From contig JANTQA010000047.1 of NCBI GenBank assembly GCA_027625915.1, positions 14,632,001 through 14,696,000 of the forward strand: a stretch of 64,000 bases of DNA, given 5' to 3'. The stretch comes from Anaeramoeba flamelloides. Lineage: Eukaryota > Metamonada > Anaeramoebidae. The notes under the pieces were generated by a model. The model saw only the letters and a list, made by a program, of their open reading frames with translations, was not told where the DNA came from and ran no database searches. Below, one piece after another: positions 35,456 to 46,483 of this stretch. Position numbers and translations under genes: made by a program. How positions within the stretch are numbered: position 1 is the first letter of the stretch; each line of letters begins with the position of its first letter.

Positions 35456-38400
35456 TCACAAATTTGTTTCATAAACAAACCCATCATTATCCAAACCTAT
35501 ATTTATTGGAAAAAACCAAAAAATGAGGTCCTTTCCTAATACCTGCTTATAATTTTTATAGCATCCCAAATCATAAATATTTTCTTTGATTTGTCCCTTT
35601 TTTTTTCTATCATTGATTTGTTGGCTTTCAAGCCATGTCGTATTTTTTGAAATTAATTGTATATGTATTATAAGGGTTCTTAGAAGAAATGCTCCAAAAA
35701 TTAAAGAAATAATTCCTGTGATGATTGCCAAAAGCAAATAATGCAATTTTTCAATGGAAAATAAATAGTTAAATATGATTATTAAAGATAGTATTGACTC
35801 AATTGTAAAATAAAAAAGAGACAATATAAAGAATTTATAATTTTTTAATCCAATAAAGTTCCCGACCAAGTAGCAGATATGATCGGCTTTAAAAATTAGG
35901 GAGTGGAAAGTTTCTGAATAACGTGATCTTGGTGGTCTTTCTTGATCATGGTAATATTGGTGTTGGATTTTTCCAATTGGAAAATCGTATAGCTTTTCAG
36001 GGTTTTGACATTTGTTTGCAAAATAACTTATTGGTACAAATCCTATTATATTCAATTATATTGAAATCAAATAAACAAAAAAAAAAAAAAAGTTAATTGG
36101 ATTTATTTCAGTATGGCATTAAAGGAAAAGATTTAGTTTGCAAATTAATTATTTTTTATGTAAAAAAGTTTATTAAATGAAATTTAGATAAAAAAGTTTT
36201 TAAAAAATATTCCTTGAAATAACTAAATTGGGATTTTTTTACTAACTTATCGATATTTTTGAAATGGTTTTTTTTTTATCTTTTTCCAATGATTGTATAT
36301 AATATTTTGTTTAAAATTCTTTTAGTATTATGAGATTAGTCCAAAATGGAAAAAATGAAATTTCCAAACTTGAAAAGCACTTTGTTAATTATGTATTCTA
36401 AAAAATGGAAAGAGGATATTTTTTTCTAATAAATATTTTTTACAAACATTCATTTAATCTTACTACAAATGACTGCTTAAATAACTGTTTTAAAATGTCA
36501 ACACTCAAGTATGAAGAATAAAAAAAAAAATTGTATTTTTTGATGTGATTTTTTTTTTTTTTCCAAAAAAGGGCAAAAGAAAATTCAAAATCAATGCTGA
36601 TTTTATTACATAATAAGAAATGTATTTTAATTGTGTTGCTTTATTGAATATGATTTTTTTAAGAATTTCTATTATTTGAGAGAATTTAAAAATAAAATTT
36701 TTTTTATATGGATTAGTGAATTTTATCCTCTTTTATCTCTTTAAAATAAATACACTATTTGCTGAATTCTTCAAAATTGAATGAAATTTGAATTAGACAA
36801 TTTTTTTTCAAATTTTAATTTTTTTTTTCTTTGTGATGGGAACGTTAATCAAAATTATGAAATTTATATTACTTGTAAAGAATTCTTTTCTCAAAGCCCT
36901 GGTGATTAGAAAACTTCAGGTAAATAAAAAAATTGAAAGAGAAAATAAAATTGTACAATATTTTATTAATAAATAAATTTTAGATACTCTCGGTTTCACT
37001 TTTAGAGGGGGTTGGGTAGTTTCTAGGTTATATGTATTCAACCGTATAAAGTAAAATTCAAGATTTTACTCAAGTTTTTTAAATTAAAAAAAAAATCGAA
37101 CTACAGAAACATCAAATTATTGATAAACGATCATATAAAATTTTTATTTGGTTATTTCCTACTTCTTCTGGTAGTATGTTGCGGAGTGATGTAGGGCGCT
37201 TGTTTTTTTTTTTTTTTTTTTTTTTTTCATTTTAGAAATAAAAAAGCTAATAGTAGTTTGTTTATTTATTTTTTTACAATTTTATAAACTAAAAAAAAAT
37301 GAAGAACGGTAAATAATCTTTAATTTGATTTACTCATTTCCATCCCATAAGTTTCTTATATATTAATAATATAGATTAATTTCCTTTTTTGTTTTTTTTT
37401 TAGGGTAGGATGGTTACTGAATAACAATAACAAGAAGAAGGAAAAAAAAGATGACAATGTGTTCATAAGTTTTCCCAATTTAATACAAAAATACAAACAT
37501 AAAAGAATTTTTCTAAAATGAATGAGATATCAGAATTATAAAAATCAAAACGATAGTTCGCTTTTCATTGCTAAAAAAAATTGGCGGGTTGTGATAAATC
37601 CCAAAAACATCATATGTTTTTTATTTTTTGTTCATTCCTTTATTTTGAATTTATTAGGGAAATTCGTAACAATGTTTTTTTTCGTGAAGACATACGATTA
37701 TCAGGAGTTTGGACAAATAAAAATGTTTTTTACAAATTTAACAATTATCCCAAAAAATATCTTTACCTACCCAAAAAGTTAAGATATAATTTTTCTGTTA
37801 CAAAAAATATAAATAATAAGCATCAGTTACATTATATTTACATATTTTTTTTAATGTTTATTAACTTTTTAAGTCATTTTTTTAAGCCTTAATAAAAACT
37901 CAAAATTTTTCTCAATTTATTACAATTTTTTTTTTGATTACAGCCATTTTAAAAAAGTGTCGTGCTTTTTTTTTTTTGATTTTTCCAGAATTAAAACTTT
38001 TTTAATGTTTTCTGTGTTAAAAAAGTGAAAATTTGTTCAGAATACAAACTTTTTAATGTTCTGTTTAAGGGACTAGTAACTCTTATTTATTTTTTTCACA
38101 GAGGTGATAGAGTAATTATTTACAAAAGAATACAATTAAGCCCGATATTCAACTTCATTTATCAACTTTCAAGAAATGAGTTATGCTTTTTAAAAGAGTC
38201 CATTTTCACCGATGAAATTTTCAGTAAAAAGGTCTTATCTGATCCTTTTTAGTTTGGATTTTTGTATTTTCAAAAAGAAAAAGAAAAATTTACAAAAAAT
38301 TTTATTTTTGAAGAAATCTCACTTTTTGTAATTTATGAGAGTTTGTATGAACAAATAACCTTGGAACTTTTAATCTTATTTTAAAAACACAATAAAAATA

Positions 38401-41400
38401 AATCAAATATTGAATACTTGAAGAACTAAAAAAAAATGATCATCTATTTTATTCACAAATATTTATTAAATTTCTTGAAATTTAAAAAATTAGACAAATA
38501 CTTTTTCAAATATTTAGAGTATAAAAAAAAAAATTTTAGTATTAAAATCAGTTATTTAAGAATATCTGTTATTTTTATTTTTATTATTATTATTATTGAT
38601 TTGAATTTGTTTTATTTGTTTGAAAATATTTAAAAAATTGAAAAATAATTTCAAAAAAGTCTATTTGATAAATATAATCTTTTTGTTGTTAATGACTTAC
38701 TGTAAGAATTAAGAATGGGTTATTAATTATGGATAATCAAATTTAAAAAGTATTTCTTTAGATTATAAGTTGAATTTTCCAGATAATAAAAAAGTATTTT
38801 GGGATAATTTTTAATTTGATTGTTCGATTTTTTTTCTCATATTTTTTTGTTCGAATAAATTGAAAAAATTGATTTCGAACTGTTCTTGAATAAATAAAAA
38901 TTATATTTTTTTCAAGTTTAAAATAATTATTGTAATTTTTGTGAAATTAAGTAGATTTTTTAAACTTAGTTATTTTAGAACTTAGTGATTATATTTTTAA
39001 ATTTTATTTTTGTATATTTCTTTCGAACAATAAGATTTCTTTCTTCTTTCAAAGGAAATAATTTTTTTTAAATAATTTGGAAATATGCTGTATTTGAACC
39101 TTTCGAAAATGAGAAAAATGGATCAAACTTTTAAAAATAATAATTCATTTCTGAAAATAGCATTAAAAGTAAGTTTGGTTATTAAGTTATCAGATTTTTA
39201 CTTTGTTTTTCAATTTCAAGATGCGGTAAAAGTTTTTTTGAATTTGCTATTAAATTTACTAGAATATTTTTTTAGTTTACTAGTCACTTAAGGTTTACAA
39301 CCCCTGAAATTTTAAAAAAGATTATCTTGAGTAGGGTGTGACCACTTGTTAATTTGGTTCATATCTGATCAATCTTATGTTTGGTATGAGTTTTAAGAGT
39401 TGTTCAAAAAGGCAATTTTTGACAATTTTTTTTTTCATTCCAAAACCAGAAATGAAGAGTTTAAGATTAATTTATTGGAAGATATTTAATTAGTAATTGA
39501 GTTTTTTGTTTTCTATGTTGAAATTTTTATTTACGCTTTGTATTATTTGATGCTTGTAAAAAAAAATTTTTTTATTTACTCCTAATTCTGTAAAAGGAAA
39601 ATTATAATTTCAATTGACAACCCAAAAATTAACACTTTCAATTCAATACCTTCCAATTAATTAATCTTAGACTCATCAATCTGGATTTCGGAAGAAAAAA
39701 AAATAAAATCACAAAAATAGCCTTTTTCAACCACCTATACGATCCAAACTTAGTTGTGGATCGATCAGCTAAGAACCAAAATAACAAGTTGACACACCCA
39801 ATACAAGATAATCTTTTTTCCAGTTTCAGGGATTGTAAACCTTAATAAAGTGAAAACTATTTTAAAAAAAAGTGCTTTTCTTCTTTCTCCGATCACTGCC
39901 ACACATTTAAAGGTTGATCCTTGACTTTATTAAAAATTCAAAACTTTCAAAAAGTTTTACCATTGTGAAAAAAATTTGGTCATTAAAAAAAATTGGATCA
40001 GTCAAAAATTTGTTTTCGTTTTTTAAATAGCAAATATTAGCAAAATGATTTTTGATCAAAGTAAAATTTTATGAACAAATCTTACATTTAAGAAAAACCA
40101 AAGTCATTATCAATAATAATTTTCAGAAGTAAAATTAGATTGTTGCATTTTAACCTTTTGGAATTACTGTGGAACTCTATAAAACAAAAATTTATTTTTA
40201 ATTGTCAACTTTACTAAAAATGTTGATTTTTTTTATTAGATTACATTCCAAGATCAAGTTAATCATTGTTTGGGAAGACCAAAAATTAATAACCGTTTTA
40301 AATTAAGGTTTGTCTATGGGGATTTAAAGAATTTGGTTGGTTTCTGAAATCTTGATATTTCGGTATTTTGAAGTTTTGATTGTAAACATTAGTGGAAAAC
40401 AACCTCTTTCGAAAAAACAGCTTTTTTTGGAAGATTTTATTATTCAATTTGGTTTAAAAGGATATTTAAGATTAACCTGGATAATTTGCGTTCATTAACA
40501 ATGATAAATATCTTATTAAATTAATAGATTTTAATATTTCCTATTAAATAGTTCTCTTATTTTTAGTAAAGTTGACAATTAAAAATAAATTTTTGTATTT
40601 TTGGAGTTCCACAGTAATTCCAAAAGGTTAAAATGCAACAATTTAATTTTACTTCTGAAAATTATTATTGATAATGACTTTGGTTTTTCTTAAATGTAAG
40701 ATTTGTTCATAAAATTTTACTTTGATCAAAAATCATTTTGCTACTATTTATTATTTAAAAAACGAAAACAAATTTTTGACTGACCCAATTTTTTTTAATG
40801 ACCCAAATTTTTTTCACAATGGTTAATTCTGAAAAAGTTTTCACTTTTTTAAAAGAGAAAACTCCAAAAAAGTTTTACAAAAGTCCTCACTTTTTTCAAA
40901 TAGCTGTTTCACAAATTTTTCGATTAATGAGAGTTTTTAATATTTTTAGACTGTCAGCAAGAAGCAGATATTGATGGTAGTCTACATTATCATGAAAAGA
41001 TAAAGAAATCACAAATTTGTCTGGAAAATTTCATATTGCCGATAATCCCTATTAACAAAAATTGTTTTTGCAAAATATGAAATTGTTTATTATGTTATTC
41101 AAAAGGCCACAGTACTCTCGCTCCAATATTTTTTAATCAGGTATTTTTGTTTACTGATAAATTTATGGAACTGTTTTTAATTTTTTTGTTCACTTATCGA
41201 TTTTTAAAAATGGTTTTATGAGTTTTGAAGAAAGAATTTTATTGGTCAAAAATAAAAAGAAAATTTGTACATTAGTTTACAACAAGGCATTTGTTGGAAA
41301 AAAAATTGTTTGGAAAGATTGGTTTCCAAGACATAAAAAAATCGAAAAATGAAGTAAAAAGTTTAAAAACTTTTTTTTGAATTTCTCAGTATTGTTTTTG

Positions 41401-42241
41401 TTAAATTCGATAGAATTGTGCTAAAGATACTTGTGTCAAAGTAATATTTTTAGAAATTTTCGCTTTATGAAAAGCGTTTGAACAATTCCTTGAATTTAAC
41501 TCGTTTGGGTACAACGTATACTGTTAAAAAAGGTTCGATATATTTCCGAAAAACATCAGCCTTGCACTTAGAAAGACTTTTCAATTGAACACACAACCAA
41601 AAAACTAAAAGACAAAAAAACAAATTTTTAAAAGAGATAATCTTACCTGGATTTGTTATCAGTGTTCGTAAATAAGAAATGATTCCAAGTAATGCAAAAT
41701 AATTAAATGAGATCATAAAGATCAACTTTTTATTCTTTTTCACGAATTTGATAAGGAGATAATTTGAAGAAAAGATGGTAAAAATTAAACAACCAAAAGT
41801 AACCATTGACGGGAAATACAGTTTAAATGTTAATGGGATATGTTTACAAACAATAAATTTTTCATTTTGATATTGATACTTTTTGATACAAAGAAACTTG
41901 GAGACTAAATTGGAACTTGTCTGAAAGTTTTGTTTTTGAACACTTTTATTCTTGACACCCCCCGAATTTTTCCTTGATAATGTGACAATTTCTTTTGAGA
42001 ACAGTTGTTGACTTGAACTTGAACAATAATCATTTATTTCATCATTACTAAAATTTCTTTGGATCGTGTTTTGGGTGCTTGTTAGTTTTTCATCATATTC
42101 TGTGGTTGTTTTTGATTTTTTGGTATTATTTATGAAGGTGTTATTTTGATTGCTGTCATGATCAATATTTGACATTTTATTTGGTGTATAATTTAAAATC
42201 GGTGTATTAGGTGTTAGCGAAGAAGCACCTTCAGAACTCAT
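35456..42241 (-). CDS. DHHC-family membrane protein with zinc-less Cys-rich domain (two exons)
   Basis: Exon 1 (42241-41647) and exon 2 (36042-35456) join at ...LITNP|GFVPIS... to give 393 residues ending in TGA. Donor is GTAAGA, acceptor is TATAATAG. Family features in order are a Ser/Asn-rich cytosolic N-tail, TM1 about 139-163, TM2 about 172-193, the NPGFVP motif after TM2, a CRD-like segment 227-263, TM3 270-293, TM4 300-326, a TTxE-like motif TTWLE at 333-337, and a PaCCT-like ENIYDLGCYKNYKQVLG. DHHC enzymes S-acylate membrane proteins. Here the motif is D252-H253-I254-C255, so the catalytic Asp, first His and Cys remain. The zinc-ligand positions read Q227, H230, R239/Y240, S241, F244, L247, I254 and F261. 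The scaffold RPPRS, KADH and GLKNYKFF is otherwise intact. It may act without zinc, or be a non-catalytic adaptor. Confidence 0.85.
38102..38252 (+). other. Candidate plus-strand exon-like frame inside the DHHC intron
   Basis: A strong acceptor-like sequence (TTTATTTTTTTCACAG) precedes an open frame of 50 codons, starting RGDRVIIYKRIQLSPIFNFI and ending SKKVLSDPF then TAG. The first 22 nt are identical to 56320-56341, where the shared frame also reads GDRVIIY. A second protein-like frame lies upstream at about 37640-37830 (REDIRLSGVWTNKNVFYKF). No family is recognised. It may be a nested gene remnant or repeat-borne coding. Confidence 0.25.
39945..40845. repeat. Large inverted repeat, family K (two arms of about 270 bp)
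   Basis: The left arm, 39952-40221, and right arm, 40562-40838, are near-identical complements with a loop of about 340 bp. Matching landmarks include CCATTGTGAAAAAAATTTGG, TTTTTGATCAAAGTAAAATT and AATTACTGTGGA. It lies wholly within the DHHC intron, so the pre-mRNA would contain a long hairpin. It is probably a foldback transposon. No coding was seen in the loop. Confidence 0.85.
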
Positions 42242-42516
42242 ACTTTTATGTTTTATAAAATTCTGAGAGTAAGAAGGAAAAGAAGAATTGAAAAAAAAAA
42301 AAAAAAAAAAAAAAATGAAATTGAGATTTCTTCAAAACTTCCAAAACTTTTTGGAAACTTTAAAACAATCACTGTGATTTCAGTTATGTGAACACCTTAG
42401 TTACTACCAAGAATTCATTCTTTTTTTTCAACAAGAGTATTTTTAAGGAGAAAACTTTCATTTATGTAACAACTTTTTTTTCATTTTGTTTAAAAAAGTC
42501 AAAAAATAACTTTATA
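42242..42516. other. 5' flank of the DHHC-like gene
   Basis: Contains an A-run at about 42293-42314 and presumably the promoter of the minus-strand DHHC-like gene. No motif was singled out. Confidence 0.4.
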
Positions 42517-43184
42517 CTATCAATTCCACTTTTAAGAATCAAACTTTCAATGAAATTTAAGGTACAAAAAAATTCTCAAATTAAGGTACAATATTCAGAT
42601 CCTACTGTTCTTAAAATAATGGGTGCTAAAAAAGTTAAATCTCGTGCTTAAAAATAAAAGGGGTGTTTTTTTGTTAATCAAGACCTATAAACCAACCGAT
42701 CAAAGAAACCAACAATTAACCCTAATTAAATATGGTGTTGTTCTCTTAAAGTACTAAAATTTGATTATAAATTCTAAAAATGAAGGATCAAATTAGAAAA
42801 TTTATTTTAAAAATAGATTAATTTTTTAATAAATTTTTATCATCAAAAAAATTTCAAAAAAATTGAGAATATTATGGAAAATTTTCAACTATTTGTAATA
42901 ATAATTTACTTTTTACTGATAATATCAAGGAGTTTAATTTCCAAATTGATTAGAACTTAGGTATACTATTAGGTAGTAAATTGGATGTTACCTTGGAACA
43001 AGAAGAAAAAAAAGTATAGGATATATTTGGAAACACAGATTATGGTTGCTGTGTACGAATTATTTTGATCACTAAAGTAATAATAATTAATTTTTAAAAA
43101 AAAAGCAATTAATGTGTTTTAATTTGAAATTTTATGGTGTTTGAAATTTCATTTAAGTTTGTACTTTAAAAGTGGAACTGGCTC
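42517..43184. mobile_element. Longer family A relative, copy A4 (668 bp)
   Basis: The left end, CTATCAATTCCACTTTTAAG, and right end, complement of GAGCCAGTTCCACTTTTAAA, are both flanked outside by TA. Subterminal GAAATTTAAGGTAC and CTCAAATTAAGGTAC words match the 197-bp MITEs. The middle of about 450 bp is unique here and non-coding. This may be an intermediate between the MITE and a longer parental element. Confidence 0.65.
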
Positions 43185-44543
43185 TATAATTAAAACATTT
43201 TTTCAAATTAAGAACAACATCGTTATTTAATAAAGATAATAGTATTGTTTGAAACTATATAATATTTATAAAATAAAATTACAATTAATTATTGTAATAA
43301 TTATTACCTTTTCAAAAAATAGACATTTAAACGAAAATTTATTTTTATTTTATCAAATCGAGGAGGTGTGATTTAGCATAATAGTCCGATTTTTACTGAA
43401 AATCTAAATAAATTTAGATTTTCAAAGATTCTAGTTATAATTTGAGTAAATTTATATATCATAGGATATCTTTTCTTTCAAGAACCGAAATTAAATAGTA
43501 ACTATTTCTCATCAAATATAAAAATAAGTGAATGAAAAGATTGGAACGAACAAGTAAAAATAAAAAAAGAAAAAAAAAACTCTATTTTAATTTTTTTGTC
43601 TTCAAATAGTCGAATTGGATAGTCATTGTTACCTTTTAATATATTTTTTTTAATATCGGACCTTTTTTTATTTTGTGGAATATTTTTAAATATTTGGTAA
43701 CACGAGATCATATAAATTAGGTTATTTTATTAAGTTTAAAAAAATTAATAGTTTTTTTTTTTGAAGACTTGATTTTTATACAGTTGATCTAAGAGAAAAA
43801 GAAATATATTTTTTTTAATTTTTTTTATTTTTCATAATTAATTCTAGAAATATTCTATTTTTATTTTTTTTAAATTTATATATATATACTAATAGCTATA
43901 ACATAAATTGCGAAAAAATAAATAGCAAAAAAATATTTAGTAAATTTATTTAATAAACTTATTTTCAGTCAAAGGGAGCCAATATTTTTTTCTAAAGACA
44001 ATTTTTTTTTATATAATTGATGTTTAAATAATATATCAGTAAAGGGGTGCAGAGTAAATATTGTAGAAAAGGAAATATTCTGACTAAAAAAATTAATTAA
44101 TCAATATAATTTCTTAAAAATTGAAAAATTCAATTTCTTCATGCATCCATTGAAAAAAATAATGGTGTTCATTTTGATCTTCAATCAAATATCCGAATAT
44201 AATTCTAATATTGATCAAAATTATTTCTATACTATCATTTTAGCCTTTTCAGTAACAATTAAATAATAGGTTTTTACTAAATGATTATTGAACTTACATA
44301 TCATGTAAAAAATTAAAAATGAATTAAGTTTCAAAAAAAAAATTGTAAAAAAAAAGTAAATATGTGAAAAAAATGATTTCAAATTTGAAATTTCGAAAAG
44401 AAAATTTATCTAATACCAATTCAAAATTTTAAATAAATGTAATTCACCCTTACAACTGGGAAACTTTTATTGAATAATGATTTATTATTCAAAATACTTT
44501 TTATTTTAAAAATAATAATAAAGGGAAATGTGGAATATATATA
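43185..44543. other. Intergenic AT-rich stretch
   Basis: No gene was recognised. A lone family G-like end (TAAACTTATTTTCAGTCAAA) occurs at about 43953-43980 without a partner end. The frame at 43502-43711 minus is AT-driven. Confidence 0.4.
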
Positions 44544-44740
44544 CAGTTAGTTCCACTTTTAAAACCCAAAATTTCAACGGAATTTAAGGCATACATAAAA
44601 TCTCAAATTAAAGCACAAAATTTGGAATTTTATTTTACACAGATTATTTTAGTAGAATTTGAATTTTGTGCCTTAATTTGAGATTTTTTATTTGCCTTAA
44701 ATTTCGTGGAAAGTTGGTGCCTTAAAAGTGAAACTGACTG
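44544..44740. mobile_element. MITE family A, copy A1 (197 bp)
   Basis: A near-palindrome starting CAGTTAGTTCCACTTTTAAA and ending with the complement of CAGTCAGTTTCACTTTTAAG. It is flanked by TA on both sides and inserted in a TA-rich microsatellite (44741-44780). It is the most diverged of the three short copies. Confidence 0.85.
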
Positions 44741-44775
<35 letters not shown>

Positions 44776-44780
44776 ATATT

Positions 44781-46483
44781 TTCAATAGATGAAATTTTTC
44801 ATAAAAGTTCTCTAAAATGTTGTGAATAGAATACATTTTTGTTATTCCTATTATTGATTGTGAAATACCATTCTAAATATGAATTTATGGCACAGTTTAA
44901 ATAATTGATATTTTCTTACTTTTATATCTCAAAAAAAAAAAAATTATAAAGATGATAATTTAGATTTAATATATAAAGTTTAAATAGAATATACTTGAAA
45001 AGAATGATTAATATCACTATGATAAGTTTAAAATCATTTTTCGTCTTTAAAAAAAAAGATATTTTGTAATTTCCAAAATAAAATTTATGATCAGAAATTA
45101 AATTTACTAAAAAATAATGAAATATCATGAAAGCAAATCAAATTAAAATAATTCACCACTAATTCTGTAGATTACATGAGTCTATAAGCCTACTGATTAA
45201 ATAAATATTAAAATCTTTTATAAAAGAATTCCAATATTTTGGGGTATTTTTACAGATAAATATACATTCTATTTTTTAAAAAAATCACTTTTTTCATTAT
45301 CTAGATATAGTGGGGGTATTATTAAATATTCATAAAACTGAAAAAAGTAAAATTTGTTCCTAAATTGTGATACCAATCTGGAGAATCAGAAAAATAAACA
45401 ATTAAAATATCAATCTATTTTTTTTTTTGTTTAGTTACCATTTTTTGTTATTTTACTTTAATAAAAAGTACATCCTAAAAACTTCTTTTTCTATAATTCA
45501 TATTTATTTTACATATTGCTTAAATCATATTCAATAAATTTATTACCACCAAAAAAAAAACACTAAACCATGAAAATTTAAACGAAAAAATCTAATTTGG
45601 AATTTCTGTTCGGTTATTTATTTTATTCAAAATTATTTCGTCAAAACATTAATATATAATTATCACAATTGAACAAATGGAAACTGTTTTGTAATTTACC
45701 TACAACCTGATGATGAATATGGATATCACAAGTTTTATATATTTTGAAATCGAATGATAATTTCAAAAAAATATACCAAACTTTTTTGATTTAATTACAT
45801 TTTTTATGCTCAGTTAAAAAACTTTGAAAAAAAGAATTTTCGTATTTTAAATGTAAAAAAAAAAAAAAATAAGCAAGTTTACTTTCAAAAATATTCTTTG
45901 TAAAGTAAAATGTTTTGAAAATACAGTTATTAAATCTGGAAAAATGAAATTGTTAAACAAATTTTGAAACATTTTTTGAAATTATCACTATTTTATAAAA
46001 TTATTTAAAAAGTTAATCTTGATAGCTAGATTTCTTCGTGTGGAGTTTAATAACTGGTTTGAAGCATTTTTTTTTTTTTTTGATAAATTGTAATTTAATG
46101 GTTGAAATTTTTTTTTTTTTTAAAATTAATCATAATTTTATAAAGTGGCAAAAATAAAAAGAGAAAAAAGCAAAAAAGAGTAGATTTAATATTTATTTTA
46201 AATAGAAAATTTCGATTTTATTTCTTTAAATTAGCTTATAATAATTTTAAAATATATAGAAAGCTATTTCGAATTCATTATTTAAAAAAAAAAATTAATA
46301 AAAAATCTAAATGTAAAATCAAAATATATTTATCAATTTAAAAAATTCTTAAATATATAATATTAAAATGCTAAAAAATTTCTTCAAAAAAAAAAAAATA
46401 AATAAATAATAATAATAATAGAAATAAAATTATTATTATTATTATTATTTTCAATAGAATAGCAAGATTATTATTATTATTAT
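44781..46483. other. Intergenic, 3' flank of the DNAJC2 gene
   Basis: AT-rich sequence with ATT/AAT trinucleotide tracts near 46400-46490 directly after the DNAJC2 stop. No gene, RNA or inverted repeat was recognised. Confidence 0.4.

Larger units (their letters stand above)
36043..41646 (-). other. 5.6-kb intron of the DHHC-like gene
   Basis: The boundaries are GTAAGA (41646-41641) and AG (36044-36043). They exactly restore the conserved NPGFVP sequence in phase, so the long intron is well supported. It holds a long hairpin (39945-40845), short plus-strand frames near 37580-37890 and 38102-38252, and a T-run near 37203-37228. Otherwise it is AT-rich filler. Confidence 0.82.

Noticed and set aside
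39085-39291. Frame with an apparent 52-bp intron (GTAAGT ... TTTCAAG)
   Set aside because: Removing the intron brings a stop within three codons, and the encoded peptide is short and AT-driven.
41465-41646. Read-through extension of DHHC exon 1 past NPG
   Set aside because: The canonical donor at 41646 and the perfect join to exon 2 show this is intron; the read-through lacks family features.
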